Assembly: GCF_014905555.1 (NCBI RefSeq)
Contig: NZ_BNGS01000013.1
Span: forward strand, 1-64,000
Origin: Streptomyces sp. Y2F8-2
Lineage (GTDB): Bacteria; Actinomycetota; Actinomycetes; Streptomycetales; Streptomycetaceae
DNA length: 64,000 nt
Direction of reading: 5' to 3'
The notes beneath the pieces were generated by a model. The model was not told where the DNA came from, ran no database searches, and saw nothing but the letters and a program-made list of their open reading frames with translations. Each line of letters begins with the position of its first letter. Position 1 is the stretch's first letter. Positions 24,246-33,348 of the stretch are shown here, one piece after another. The position numbers and the translations under genes were made by a program.

Positions 24246-26513
24246 TCACTCTCCGCCGTCGGTGGCGGTGATGTGTCCGTCCTTGATGTACCGGGCGAGG
24301 TTGAGGTCCTGGCCGTGCCTCTCGCGCACCTCTTCGGCCCACAGGGTGGTCTGGGTGCCCTCGTGCTTGACCATCCCCGGCAGGACGCCGAGCCGGAAAC
24401 TGCCGGGCACGGTCTTGCCGCCCTGGTGGGGCAGGACGTCCAGCGGGCTCGGTCCGTCGGCGGCGTAGACGGCGCAGTCCGACAGGATCGCCACGGGGTA
24501 CCGGCCGGTGGCCGCGGCGAGGGCGAGCATCTTTCGGTGCATGTTGACACGGGCCCGGGAGATGACGGCGGCGCGGATGTCGGGGCGCCATGTCGGCCGG
24601 GACAGTGCCGGCCACGGCCGGCCGGGGCGCCATCCGCCGCCGCGCGGTCGCTCCCTCAGTTTGCCGATGCCGCCCTTGACGGTCGCCTTGATCGCGGACA
24701 GGACGACTGCCATCTCGGCATCGCGCTGCTTGTAGCCGTCCATCGCCGTCAGGAACTCCTCCGGCGTCAGCCCCTCCGGCACGCCGAGGTCGGCCATGGT
24801 GGCCACGTACGCGTCGCGGAGCCGCTTGTACCAGCTGTCCAGGTAGCGGCCGCTCGTGGGCCGGACGTACGCCTCGAGGGGTGCGACGTCGTAGCCCAGT
24901 TCGACCGCATAGGCCACGGTCGGCGTCGCGTACCAGGCCGGTCCCTTCGGCCGGTCGCCCCTGGGGGTGAACGGGCTGGGCAGCAGGTCCCCGTCGAGGT
25001 GCTTCCACTCCTTGGCGACCAGCACGTGGGACAGGTCGACATGGGAGAGGTCGACCAGCCAGGAGCCGGGCAGTTTCGGGTCGAACGTCGGGTGCTCCAC
25101 GTGGACCGGTTCGCAGGCGAGGCCGACGACCGCTCCGTTGGCGGCCGCACCGAAGGCGAGGTTGACGTCGATGCCGACCACGTAGCGCTTCAGGCACTCG
25201 TCATCCGTGAGCGGCCGGGCCCAGTCGTACGCCTCCTCCAACAGCATCTCGGCCGGGCCCCGCTGGTGGAACCGTGGCAGGTCGGCGAGGAGGGGGTGCC
25301 CGTCCGGCGCCTCGCACGGCGCGCAGTCCACCGGACGGCTGCCCAGCGAGCCGGGGTTGTGCTCGCTGTGACGGTGACCGTCGGCGTCCGGATCGCTCGC
25401 CCTCGTGGGTGGGTGCAGAGCCGTCATCAGCTCAAGGCCCGTCACCGCGGTGGAGCCGCGCGGGGTCATCACCCGCTGCGCATAGGTGCCCAGGAGCCGG
25501 GCGAGCTCCGCCGGCGGAAGCTGCGCCGCGCCGTCCCAGTGGCGTGTGTCGAGGGCGTCCCAGGACGTGATGCACAACTGCACGCACTGGCGCCTGCCAC
25601 CCTCGGCCGGGCGGTAGATCCGCGCCCACGGCCCGAACCCCCGCTTGGTCAACTGCCAGTCGGCCCGCTGCAGTTGCTTGACGACCTTGTGGGAGTCGGG
25701 GATCCGGCCCGCGAGGCGCTCCTCCTGGCCGAGCCGGCCCGGCAGCCCGTAGCGCTCGCAGGCGGACTCGGTGAGCACGAGCAGCGGGTCCGCGTCCTTC
25801 CCCGAGCCGTTCAGGCGCGGGGCGCCGAGCCTGGCTTCGGTCAGGGTCCACTCGACCAGGGAGGGGAGCGACTTGGCAGGCACGTCGAGAACGAGGCCGC
25901 CGACGCAGTACGCGAGGACCTGGCCGTCCCGGTCGGCGTCGACGACGGCGAGCGGCCCGTTCTCGAATCGCGGATCGACCTCGCTCGATGTGGGCCCGGT
26001 CGCAGTGGCCTTCCGCGGGACGGCCTTCTGCGAGGCGGCTTTCTTCCCAACCGGCCGCGTCACCGACGGCCTTGTGGTGGCCGCCGGACGGAACTCCGCT
26101 ACGGGGCTGTGGGGCGGCGCGGGGTTCTCGGGGGCCGTCAGGGCCGCAGCGTCCGGCGCCGGCCTGGTGGACGGAGTCCGTTCCTCTGCCGGTGCCGCCT
26201 CCGAGGGCGCAGGCACGGTCGCCGAGGTTTCGACGGCCGGCGTGGCGGCTGGCCTGGCGGGATCGCCGGAGTGGGCGGGGTAGAGCTCCGCGAGCTTCTT
26301 CAGCAGGTGCGCGTAGGCCTCGCGCTCGGGCGGCCTCGGTTCGGTCTTCCCGTTCTCCCAGCCGCTCACCGTAGCGCGCCGTACCTTCAACGCGCCGGCG
26401 ATCTGGTCCAGCGTCAGCCCATGCGCCTGGCGCAGCCGCTTGCGTTCCGCCGGCGGCGGCAGCGGCGACGCGGACGCGATCAACGCCTCGACCGCCTCGA
26501 ACAACTCCGACAT
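24246..26513 (-). CDS. tap: Telomere-associated protein Tap
   Basis: The 755-residue protein matches Tap, which binds the single-stranded 3' overhang of the telomere and recruits Tpg for replication of linear ends. It opens with an XRE-type helix-turn-helix (RKRLRQAHGLTLDQIAGALK, then VRRATVSGWENGKTEPRPPE, about residues 24-65). A disordered Pro/Ala-rich stretch (about 80-180) follows, then the long conserved body with LAYCVGGLVLDVPAKSLPSL, YVVGIDVNLAFGA and AVVLSAIKATVKGGIGKLRE. ATG 26513 follows GGAGG with six-base spacing. It is transcribed together with tpg. Length and all segments look intact, so the pair is probably functional. Confidence 0.97.
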   Translation of the reverse strand: MSELFEAVEALIASASPLPPPAERKRLRQAHGLTLDQIAGALKVRRATVSGWENGKTEPRPPEREAYAHLLKKLAELYPAHSGDPARPAATPAVETSATVPAPSEAAPAEERTPSTRPAPDAAALTAPENPAPPHSPVAEFRPAATTRPSVTRPVGKKAASQKAVPRKATATGPTSSEVDPRFENGPLAVVDADRDGQVLAYCVGGLVLDVPAKSLPSLVEWTLTEARLGAPRLNGSGKDADPLLVLTESACERYGLPGRLGQEERLAGRIPDSHKVVKQLQRADWQLTKRGFGPWARIYRPAEGGRRQCVQLCITSWDALDTRHWDGAAQLPPAELARLLGTYAQRVMTPRGSTAVTGLELMTALHPPTRASDPDADGHRHSEHNPGSLGSRPVDCAPCEAPDGHPLLADLPRFHQRGPAEMLLEEAYDWARPLTDDECLKRYVVGIDVNLAFGAAANGAVVGLACEPVHVEHPTFDPKLPGSWLVDLSHVDLSHVLVAKEWKHLDGDLLPSPFTPRGDRPKGPAWYATPTVAYAVELGYDVAPLEAYVRPTSGRYLDSWYKRLRDAYVATMADLGVPEGLTPEEFLTAMDGYKQRDAEMAVVLSAIKATVKGGIGKLRERPRGGGWRPGRPWPALSRPTWRPDIRAAVISRARVNMHRKMLALAAATGRYPVAILSDCAVYAADGPSPLDVLPHQGGKTVPGSFRLGVLPGMVKHEGTQTTLWAEEVRERHGQDLNLARYIKDGHITATDGGE

Positions 26514-26741
26514 GGAAGACCTCCGGCCGCCTACCCTAGCTCAGGTGAACGTACGGATCGCGTACGATCAGCGCACATTTCGCGCACGCACGACTGAAAT
26601 GATCTCTCGGAGGCGGTCGTCGTGTGCCGTGGTGCCGGCGACCGGCGGCAGTCCACGCGTCTTGCGCCGCGCTCCCCCACCACGGTGACCGTTGCGCTCG
26701 CCCGAACGTCCCGCGCCGGGCGTCCGCCGGACTCCGACCCC

Positions 26742-27575
26742 TCAGGGGTGCGTCCTGGCGGGAGCTGGTTTGCGCGCCAGTTCGTAGGCGAAGCCGACTC
26801 TTTCGGTGAGGCCGGCGCCTGCCGTGTAGCGGCTGAGTTCGGCAGTGAGGTCGGCGTCGAACTCAGCGGCGTGGTCCGCGAGTACAGCAGGCGGCAGGAA
26901 CGACGTCGACCGGATGTGACCGGCGAGCTCATCCGTCGTCCAGTGGTGCTCGGCGAAGAACTCGTGCCGCCCGGCGGACTCGAACCCGGCACGGGACAGT
27001 ACGTCGCGGTCGGGGTCCTGCTGCCGTGCACTGTCCCAGCCGGGCGGGACGCGGCCGGCCGCACCGAGCGCATCACGCCATTTGAGCAGCACGTCGTCGA
27101 GCGCACGCTGCCAGTCTCCGGGGCCTGCCCATGGGGAGGTCGACCAGCACAGGGCGACACAGCCGCCCGGCTCGAGCCAGCCGTAGGAGCGCTCCGCGAC
27201 CAGGGCCCGGTGCAGCCGGTGGAAGGCGTTGCCGATGACGATCAGCTCGAAGCTGCCCGGCTCCGCATGCAGATCCTCGGCGCTTGAGGTGACGGCATGG
27301 ACATGGGGCGCCCCGGCGGTGATCGCTTTGGCGCGGACCACCTCGGTCATGCCGGGTTCGGCGTCCACGGCCCACACTTCCGCGAACCAGCCGCGCAACG
27401 GGAACGCGAGCTGGCCCGTGCCGGATGCGAGGTCGAGCAGGCGTCCGCTCCCCGACGGCGCTGTCCGGCGGAGGAGGTCGCTGATCATCGCCTCCGGGTA
27501 GGGCAGCCGGAACCGGTCGTAGTACGCCGCGGTGCCGCGGTACAAGCCGGGTTCGAACCTCACCTCGCCGGTCAT
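26742..27575 (-). CDS. SAM-dependent methyltransferase, class I
   Basis: The 277-residue protein has a Rossmann methyltransferase domain. Motif I is LLDLASGTGQLAFPL (about residues 45-59), motif II is AVDAEPGMTEV, and LEPGGCVALCW follows further on. YRGTAAYYDRFRLPYPEAMI before motif I is the opening of the methyltransferase_11-type enzymes related to small-molecule methylation. ATG 27575 is chosen because it directly precedes that conserved opening. Upstream in-frame sequence to 27803 is basic and unlike coding DNA. The substrate is unknown, and there is no biosynthetic cluster around it. Confidence 0.87.
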   Translation of the reverse strand: MTGEVRFEPGLYRGTAAYYDRFRLPYPEAMISDLLRRTAPSGSGRLLDLASGTGQLAFPLRGWFAEVWAVDAEPGMTEVVRAKAITAGAPHVHAVTSSAEDLHAEPGSFELIVIGNAFHRLHRALVAERSYGWLEPGGCVALCWSTSPWAGPGDWQRALDDVLLKWRDALGAAGRVPPGWDSARQQDPDRDVLSRAGFESAGRHEFFAEHHWTTDELAGHIRSTSFLPPAVLADHAAEFDADLTAELSRYTAGAGLTERVGFAYELARKPAPARTHP

Positions 27576-27714
27576 ACGGGCACCATGGCATGAATTCGGG
27601 TCGGGTGGGACGCAATCCGCGCGGGACGCGGCAACGGCCGGGCGGCGGCTCGAGGCAACCCCCGTCCGCGCCCCCGTCGATCGCAGACGGCGACGTATGA
27701 GGCGCACTCCTTGG

Positions 27715-28899
27715 TCAGTCGTGCCCGTCCGTGGAGGAGGCGATGACTTCCCCTCCGTGTTCGCCTCCTTGCGCGAGCCGTTCGACGAGGAGCATCGCCG
27801 CATCGTCCGCCAGGCGGCCCCCGGTGTGGCGGATCAACCCCTCGTGCAGCTGTTCCAGGAACTCCGAGGGAGTGCACGGGTGCACCGCCTCCATGGCCTC
27901 GTGCAGGGGGAAGAAGACCCCGTCAGGGCTGCGCGCCTCGATCACCCCGTCGGTGTGCAGCAGCAGACGGTCACCGGGCTCGAACGGATAGTTCTCCGCC
28001 TTGGCCGGCGTGACGGTGAGGAAGTCCTCCAGGCCCAGGGGCGGCAGTGGCGAGGTGGGCATCAGGGCCTCGACCTTGCCCTTGCGCAGCATGAGCGGCG
28101 GTGGATGTCCACGATTGACCACCTGGACCGTGCAGTCGTCGCACACCTGAGCGACGACGGCGGTGACGAAGTCCTCGGCCCGCTCATCCTCGCAGCCTTG
28201 ATCGATCGCGTTTCTCCCGGTGCTCTGGCGTTCCAGTGCGGCCGCGCAGTGGTTCATCACCTCGACCAGTTCGGTGTCATAGTGCGCGGCCTCCCGGAAG
28301 GCACCCAGCACCGCAGCGGCCAACCGCACGGCGGGCAGTCCCTTGCCACGGACGTCCCCCACGATCATCCGGACCCCGTACCGGGTCTGCACGGCCTCGT
28401 ACAGATCTCCCCCGATCTGGGCCCCCGTCTCTGCCGCGCGGTACATGCTGGCCATCTGGACGGGACCCAGCCTGGCGGGCACGGGTGGCAGGACCACCCG
28501 TTGCGCCGCCATGGCGACGCGGCGCACCTGGTCCAGCTCGCTCTGCCTGCGCATGCGCATGGTGTTGCTCATGACGATGCTGGCCACTGACACCACGAAG
28601 AGCGACAGGAGGTTGCTGTAGGCCTGGCCGGCCCAGCTGTCGTGGAGGGTCGCCGTGATCGCGGTGACGGCAAGAGCTCCCGCCGCTGCCGAGAGGGTGC
28701 CTTTCGGCCCCATCGTGAGCGACGCCAGGGCCGGCATCGCGGCGAGGATGGGACCGGTGACCACGGCGTGTGCGGGCGAGAGCTCGATGCCCAGCGCGAG
28801 CATGATGATCATGAACGGCACACACTGCGCGAGTCTGAGGAGGACCCCGCTGTGCCCGCCCGCTCCTGACGGGTCAGATGAGCCGAACAGCGACCGCAT
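27715..28899 (-). CDS. Membrane-bound PP2C/SpoIIE-type serine phosphatase
   Basis: The 394-residue protein has an N-terminal membrane part of about five helices (residues 15-125; FMIIMLALGIELSPAHAVVT, then PILAAMPALASL). A short coiled-coil link with RRQSELDQVRRVAMAAQRVV follows, then a SpoIIE phosphatase domain. Its metal-binding motifs are GGDLYEAV with IVGDVRGKGLPAV, VNRGHPPPLML, and DGVIEARSPDG with DDAAMLLVERL. Such enzymes dephosphorylate anti-sigma-factor antagonists and so release stress sigma factors of the SigB/SigF type, one of which lies at 47649-48494. The start is uncertain: ATG 28899 has GAGG upstream, and ATG 28935 is a longer option. Confidence 0.9.
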   Translation of the reverse strand: MRSLFGSSDPSGAGGHSGVLLRLAQCVPFMIIMLALGIELSPAHAVVTGPILAAMPALASLTMGPKGTLSAAAGALAVTAITATLHDSWAGQAYSNLLSLFVVSVASIVMSNTMRMRRQSELDQVRRVAMAAQRVVLPPVPARLGPVQMASMYRAAETGAQIGGDLYEAVQTRYGVRMIVGDVRGKGLPAVRLAAAVLGAFREAAHYDTELVEVMNHCAAALERQSTGRNAIDQGCEDERAEDFVTAVVAQVCDDCTVQVVNRGHPPPLMLRKGKVEALMPTSPLPPLGLEDFLTVTPAKAENYPFEPGDRLLLHTDGVIEARSPDGVFFPLHEAMEAVHPCTPSEFLEQLHEGLIRHTGGRLADDAAMLLVERLAQGGEHGGEVIASSTDGHD

Positions 28900-29047
28900 G
28901 GCTACAGCCTGCCTCGCTGAAGTCCCGTGCTCCACTCGGCGCCCGTGTCTCGGCCGGACCGGTCGATCGTCGCCCGGCTTGCCGGTGCCGGCTCCTGGCC
29001 GGCCGGGCGCACGTGGGCAGCACGAGGCCTTGCGGGGCGTGTGACGC

Positions 29048-29740
29048 CTACGTCAGTGCCTTCAGCAGCCGTTCCGCCAGAACCGCGGCCGATGCGGGGT
29101 TCTGCCCGGTGTACAGGTTGCGGTCCACCACCGTGTACGGCTTCCAGATCTCGCCGCGGGTGAAATCGACGCCCAGCTCTTTGAGCTCGTCCTCCAGCAG
29201 CCACCGAGCCCTGGGGCCCAGTCCCACGGCGTTCTCCTCGTCGTTGGTGAAGGCCGTGACCCGGTAGCCGGCGAAGGGCGAAACGCCGTGCACCCTGGTG
29301 GCCAGCATCGCGGCCGGCGCATGGCAGACGACGGCGAGCGGTTTGCCGGAGGCGAGCGCGGCGGTCAGCAGTCGGCCCGCGTCGGCGTCGGCCCAGAGAT
29401 CCTCCATCGGACCGTGGCCGCCGGGGAAGTAGACGGCGTCGTAGTCCTCCAGGCGGGCGTCCGACAGCTGGATCGGCCGTCGCAGCTCCTCCGCGGAGCG
29501 GATGATGCCCTCCAGTTCGAGGGCGGTCTCCGCACTGCCTGCCATCTCGGGGCGCAGGCTCATCATGTCCACGTTCGGGACGACGCCGTGGGGGGTGGCC
29601 ACCACGACCTGGTGGCCGGCTTCCGTGAGCGCCTTGTAGGGAGCCGCGAACTCCTCGGCCCAGTAACCGGTGGCATGTCTGGTGCCGTCCTTGAGGGTCC
29701 AGTACGTGGATCCGGTCATCACGAACAGTAGCTTCGCCAT
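29048..29740 (-). CDS. DJ-1/PfpI-family protein, Hsp31-like
   Basis: The 230-residue protein has the glutamine-amidotransferase-like fold of the DJ-1 superfamily. The nucleophile elbow is AVVCHAPAAML with C139 and H140, the conserved glutamate is E30 in GYWAEEF, and PGGHGPMEDL follows the third strand. The length and the TGYWAEEFAAPY opening match Hsp31/HchA-like glyoxalase III or deglycase enzymes, which remove methylglyoxal or glycation adducts. The proposed deglycase activity is debated in the literature. It is cytoplasmic. The start ATG 29740 follows a GGAGG-like AGGAGGCGCTTCCGTA. A role in carbonyl stress is plausible given the operon at 33.3-39.7 kb. Confidence 0.88.
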   Translation of the reverse strand: MAKLLFVMTGSTYWTLKDGTRHATGYWAEEFAAPYKALTEAGHQVVVATPHGVVPNVDMMSLRPEMAGSAETALELEGIIRSAEELRRPIQLSDARLEDYDAVYFPGGHGPMEDLWADADAGRLLTAALASGKPLAVVCHAPAAMLATRVHGVSPFAGYRVTAFTNDEENAVGLGPRARWLLEDELKELGVDFTRGEIWKPYTVVDRNLYTGQNPASAAVLAERLLKALT

Positions 29741-29886
29741 TACGGAAGCGCCTCCTCATCCTCGCCCGATGCGACGGGAGGTCGTGCACCCCTGCCACCG
29801 TATGCCGAGATCCGCTCAGGCACATGTGGGCGGCTGCCGGCAACGCCCGCCGGACGACCATGCCGCAGTGGCCCTCGGCTGCCGGA

Positions 29887-30993
29887 TCAGGCGCCGGGCG
29901 CAGGGCGGGTGGGCTTCGACGGCCCCTCGGGTGTCAGGCCTTCGCCGAGTGCGGCGATCGCGGCGGGTCCGTGGCCGGCGGCGAGTAGTGGGGTGCGTAC
30001 GTCCAGGTCGAGGTCGGGGAGGTAGCCGAGCAGGACGTCGGCCGGTCCTTCGATCCGCAGTCGGCCGAGCGCGGCCGGCAGCAACAGGCTCTCGGCCCGG
30101 GCCAGTCGCTCGCGTCCGCCCGGGGTGGCTACGGTGACGGGCGGCCCCGCGCTGCTGAGGACCAGCCCGGTGGCGAACGCGTGCACCAGGGGCGCGGCGG
30201 TGCCGATCCGCCATCGCTCCAGGGCGAAGTAGGGTCCGGCGCAGAGCACGGTGCGCTCCACGCCGTCGTCGACCGGCACGCTCAGACCGGACTGGAAGTC
30301 GGGGCGCGGCTCGGGCCGCCACTCCTCCAGGAGCCGCTCCAGGTTGGTGTGCCACTCCTGGTCCGTGATCGGCGAGCCGTCCTCCATCCGGTGGCGCATG
30401 GCGTGCTGCTGGATGTCGGAGGTCTGCTCGATCTCGTAGACGAGGGTGCCGGGGCCGAAGCTGTGCAGGGTCCCGCCGGGGACGTAGAGGGTCTGCCCGG
30501 CGCGCACCGGCAGGCGGCGCAGGACGGCGTCGAAGTCCTGCGCCACAAGGGCCCGGTGGAGCCGGTCGCGGTCGACGCCGGGTTTGACGCCGACCAGGGC
30601 GGTGGCGCCGGGGGCTGCTTCCAGAACGTGCCAGGCCTCGGTCTTGCCGTTGGGCTGGTCCTCGAGGCGGCGGGCGGTTTCGTCGTCGGCGTGCAGGTGG
30701 ACCGGGAGTGGTCCGGTGGCGTCGATGAACTTCGTCAGCACGGGGAAGCGCTCACCGCGCCAGCCGCGTCCGACGAGTTCCTGCGGAAATTCCTCGACCA
30801 GTTGTCGCAGGGTGCGCCCGGCCAGCGGTCCCCCGGTCACCACCGCGCCCTCGCCGTCGACGTCGCTGACCTCCCAGGTCTCGGCGACCGGGCCGTCGGG
30901 CAGCCCTGCGCGGCCCCACCGGTCGGCCAGGACGCGGCCGCCGAAGACGTGCTGTTTGACCGGGGCGGTCAGCCGCAGCGGGTACCAGTCCAC
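29887..30993 (-). CDS. manA: Mannose-6-phosphate isomerase class I-like enzyme
   Basis: This 368-residue cupin-type, zinc-dependent isomerase interconverts mannose 6-phosphate and fructose 6-phosphate. The zinc ligands are visible: H99 and H101 in PVHLHADDE, E119 in GKTEAWHVL and H177 in PGGTLHSFG. AETWEVSD near residue 38 is the standard class I opening. It is similar in length to the shorter Bacillus-type ManA rather than the roughly 400-residue enterobacterial form. The gene ends 13 bases before the SDR gene start region on the same strand, so both may be co-transcribed. It could feed hexose phosphates from the sugar operon at 33.3-39.7 kb, though it may act on a different phosphosugar. 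Confidence 0.87.
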   Translation of the reverse strand: MDWYPLRLTAPVKQHVFGGRVLADRWGRAGLPDGPVAETWEVSDVDGEGAVVTGGPLAGRTLRQLVEEFPQELVGRGWRGERFPVLTKFIDATGPLPVHLHADDETARRLEDQPNGKTEAWHVLEAAPGATALVGVKPGVDRDRLHRALVAQDFDAVLRRLPVRAGQTLYVPGGTLHSFGPGTLVYEIEQTSDIQQHAMRHRMEDGSPITDQEWHTNLERLLEEWRPEPRPDFQSGLSVPVDDGVERTVLCAGPYFALERWRIGTAAPLVHAFATGLVLSSAGPPVTVATPGGRERLARAESLLLPAALGRLRIEGPADVLLGYLPDLDLDVRTPLLAAGHGPAAIAALGEGLTPEGPSKPTRPAPGA

Positions 30994-31006
30994 GTGGTCC
31001 GCCTCC

Positions 31007-31849
31007 TCAGAGGATCGGCTGACCGCCGGTGACCGCGATCCGGGCGCCGGAGACGTACGAGCCCTCGTCGGAGGCGAGCAGGACGTAGACCGGGGCGACC
31101 TCGGCCGGTTGTCCGGGGCGGCTCAGCGGCACCTGGGAGCCGAAGTTCTCGACCTGCTCCGGCGGCATGGTCGCGGGGATCAGCGGCGTCCAGATCGGCC
31201 CCGGCGCCACGCTGTTGACGCGGATCCCCCGTTCACCCAGCATCTGCGCCATGGCGCCGACCATGTTGGCGATGCCCGCCTTCGTGACGTCGTAGGGCAG
31301 CAGGGTGGGCGGGGGCATGTCGGAGTTGACCGAGGTGGTGGCGATGATCGACGACCCCGGTCGCATGTGGGGCACGGCCGCCTTGGACAGGTGGAACATG
31401 GCGCTGAGGTTGATCGCCAGAGTCCGGTCCCACTCCTCGTCGGGGATGTCCTCCAGCGAACCGCGGGTCATCTGGAACGCCGCGTTGCTCACCAGCACGT
31501 CGATCCGTCCGAAGGCCTCAACCGCCCGGCCGACCAGCTCCCGGCAGTGCGCCGGTTCGGCCACGTCGCCCGGCACCAGTACCGCTTTGCGGCCGGCATC
31601 CTCCACCCAGCGCGCGGTGTCGCGGGCGTCGTCCTCCTCCTCGTGCAGGTAGGAGATCAGCACGTCCGCGCCCTCCCGTGCGAACGCGATGGCCACCGCC
31701 TTACCGATGCCGCTGTCTCCGCCCGTGATCAGCGCGGCCTTCCCGGCCAGCCGGTCCGACCCGCGGTAGCTGTGCTCCCCATGGTCGGGCCTCGGCCGCA
31801 TCTCCGCTTCCGTGCCGGGGGGCTGCTGTTGCTGCGCGGGTTGCGTCAT
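31007..31849 (-). CDS. SDR oxidoreductase, YghA/GsiB-associated type
   Basis: The 280-residue classical SDR has a hydrophilic N-terminal arm (QPAQQQQPPGTEAEMRPRPD, then HGEHSYRGSDRL). TGGDSGIG is at residues 42-49, a VLVSNAA motif stands in place of NNAG, the active serine lies in TTSVNS, and YDVTK supplies the catalytic Tyr and Lys. That arm and the DSGIG loop are typical of the stress-associated YghA/YdaD-like SDRs (general stress protein 39 group). NADP(H) use is likely. ATG 31849 is chosen; ATG 31861 is an alternative. Thirteen heptamer repeats stand about 60 bases upstream. It is followed at 13 bases by the isomerase gene. Confidence 0.88.
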   Translation of the reverse strand: MTQPAQQQQPPGTEAEMRPRPDHGEHSYRGSDRLAGKAALITGGDSGIGKAVAIAFAREGADVLISYLHEEEDDARDTARWVEDAGRKAVLVPGDVAEPAHCRELVGRAVEAFGRIDVLVSNAAFQMTRGSLEDIPDEEWDRTLAINLSAMFHLSKAAVPHMRPGSSIIATTSVNSDMPPPTLLPYDVTKAGIANMVGAMAQMLGERGIRVNSVAPGPIWTPLIPATMPPEQVENFGSQVPLSRPGQPAEVAPVYVLLASDEGSYVSGARIAVTGGQPIL

Positions 31850-31906
31850 GGAAAACCACATCCTTGCCTGTGGGGGGAGATGAGGCGGGAGCGGGGCCAC
31901 GCCGCT

Positions 31907-31997
31907 CCGGGCTCCGGGCTCCGGGCTCCGGGCTCCGGGCTCCGGGCTCCGGGCTCCGGGCTCCGGGCTCCGGGCTCCGGGCTCCGGGCTCCGGGCT
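31907..31997. repeat. Tandem heptamer repeat, CCGGGCT x 13
   Basis: Thirteen uninterrupted copies of CCGGGCT run from 31907 to 31997, with a partial copy on each side. Such a perfect microsatellite-like tract is unusual in Streptomyces and lies in the 5' region of the SDR gene at 31007-31849, so copy-number change could alter its promoter. It is not a CRISPR: there are no spacers. Confidence 0.95.
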
Positions 31998-32079
31998 CCG
32001 GGAGGAACGGATACCCCGGACCATTCCGGAGAAACCGCTCAAATCATCGGGCGTTCGGTGGCGGTCGTTCGGCGCCCCC

Positions 32080-32156
32080 GGTCATTCGTGGCCCGCTTCC
32101 GGTCATTCGTGGCCCGCTTCCGGTCAGTCGTGGCTCGCTTCCGTCATTCGCGGCTC
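32080..32156. repeat. 21-base tandem repeat, about 3.7 copies
   Basis: A unit GGTCATTCGTGG-CCCGCTTCC occurs exactly at 32080-32100 and 32101-32121, with two mismatches at 32122-32142, and partially to 32156. It lies at the 3' end of the FUSC-type gene, overlapping its stop codon at 32144. Confidence 0.85.
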
Positions 32157-33256
32157 GGTCGGCTCCCAGGGCGCCGGACCCGGGCGTGCAGAATCAGTGC
32201 CAGCGCTCCACCGAGGGTGGTGTCGACGGCGCGACAGAGGGCGGAGTCGCCCGGGGGCGCGGCCACGACCTGCAGAAACAGCAGGACGTACCCGGCGATG
32301 CATGCACAGAACAGCCCGTAGTTCACCGGCTGCACCGTGAACGCGCCCCACAGCAGGACCGCCACCGCCGCCACCAGGGCGGCTCCCCGCGGCTGGACCG
32401 CATCGGCCGCGATTCCCACCACGAGTACCCCGATCAGGGTGCCGGCCCAGCGGTCCACACCTCGGCTCGCGGTGGTGACCCAGACCGGTTTGAGGACGTT
32501 CAGCAGTGTGAGGGTGATCCAGTAACTCCGCTGGTCCGGCAGCAGCCATGCGGCGGCCGCCTGCGCGAGCGCCAGCCCCAGGGCGAGTCGGAAGGCGTGC
32601 CAGCGGGCCAGTGGATCCGGATGCGTGAGCGCCCGGCCGGTCGACCGCAGCACCGCCCGGATCGAGGGGCGGTCCCGGCGAGGGTCGGCACGCTGACGCG
32701 GTCCGCGCGACCATGCCCGCAGTGCGGCCCGGAGCGTCGCCCTGCGCAGCACCATCCCCAGCATGATCTGGGCGAGGCCGCCGGTCACGATGCCCGCGGC
32801 CAGCAGTGCCGCGGTGCCGACCGGCTGCGGCGAGCGGCCCAGCGTGACGAATCCCACCATGGCCTGCACGCCCATCGTGGAGGCCGCCTGCCCGGTGCGC
32901 GCCAGGAGCCCCGCGACGGCACCGAGGAGGGCGAGCACGACGATCGATACGGCGGGCGTGCGCGCCGTGACCATGCCCAGGAAAGCCGCTGCGGCCAGCG
33001 CGGCGAGCGACACGCACATGGCCGCGCGTGGACGGGAGAGCCCGGGGGTGGTGCCCACCGCCCCGGCGTTGACCGCGCCCGCGGCGACGATCATGCCTGG
33101 CCGCGGCCCCCACAGGGCAGTTGCGGCGGCCAGCACCGCGCCGGCCCCGAGGGCGTAGCGCAGCCCCGCCCAAGGCAGCGCCTGCGGCCAGTTCATGTCC
33201 CTGGCCCGCCCCAGTACCTCGGCGAGCCGCCACCGGCTTCCCGTCACCGCCGCCAT
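32144..33256 (-). CDS. FUSC-family membrane protein (aromatic acid exporter-like)
   Basis: The 370-residue membrane protein has two sets of hydrophobic helices (about residues 25-175 and 225-350) split by a basic cytoplasmic segment (RAALRAWSRGPRQRADPRRD). The second half contains LNVLKPVWVTTASRGVDRWA and GTLIGVLVVGI, the FUSC/YccS/AaeB signature (R--DR--GT--G). Family members export aromatic carboxylates or related weak acids, but the substrate here is unknown. ATG 33256 abuts the ribosome site GGAGG, so GTG 33247 (VTGSRWRL), nine bases further in, may be the true start. Its 3' end runs into a 21-base repeat tract. Confidence 0.82.
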   Translation of the reverse strand: MAAVTGSRWRLAEVLGRARDMNWPQALPWAGLRYALGAGAVLAAATALWGPRPGMIVAAGAVNAGAVGTTPGLSRPRAAMCVSLAALAAAAFLGMVTARTPAVSIVVLALLGAVAGLLARTGQAASTMGVQAMVGFVTLGRSPQPVGTAALLAAGIVTGGLAQIMLGMVLRRATLRAALRAWSRGPRQRADPRRDRPSIRAVLRSTGRALTHPDPLARWHAFRLALGLALAQAAAAWLLPDQRSYWITLTLLNVLKPVWVTTASRGVDRWAGTLIGVLVVGIAADAVQPRGAALVAAVAVLLWGAFTVQPVNYGLFCACIAGYVLLFLQVVAAPPGDSALCRAVDTTLGGALALILHARVRRPGSRPSRE

Positions 33257-33322
33257 CCTCCGGCTCAGAAGTACGCCCCTTCCCCAGGACGTGTGGCTTT
33301 CCCGACCGGATGTATGCAAAAG

Positions 33323-33338
33323 CCGCCCCGAGGGGCGG
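33323..33338 (-). terminator. Terminator of the sugar operon
   Basis: CCGCCCC (33323-33329) and GGGGCGG (33332-33338) form a compact hairpin flanked by AAAA on the left and TTT on the right. It lies just after the kinase stop at 33349. Confidence 0.7.
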
Positions 33339-33348
33339 GCGCCTTTCG

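Noticed and set aside
23670..26597. Open frame of 975 codons on the plus strand opposite tpg and tap
   Set aside because: Shadow of the well-supported tap-tpg operon; the composition is Arg/Gly/Val-rich without motifs.
26742..27575. Part of a natural-product cluster
   Set aside because: No synthase or tailoring cluster surrounds this or the other methyltransferases.
31907..31997. CRISPR-like repeat
   Set aside because: The repeats are contiguous heptamers with no spacers and no cas genes nearby.
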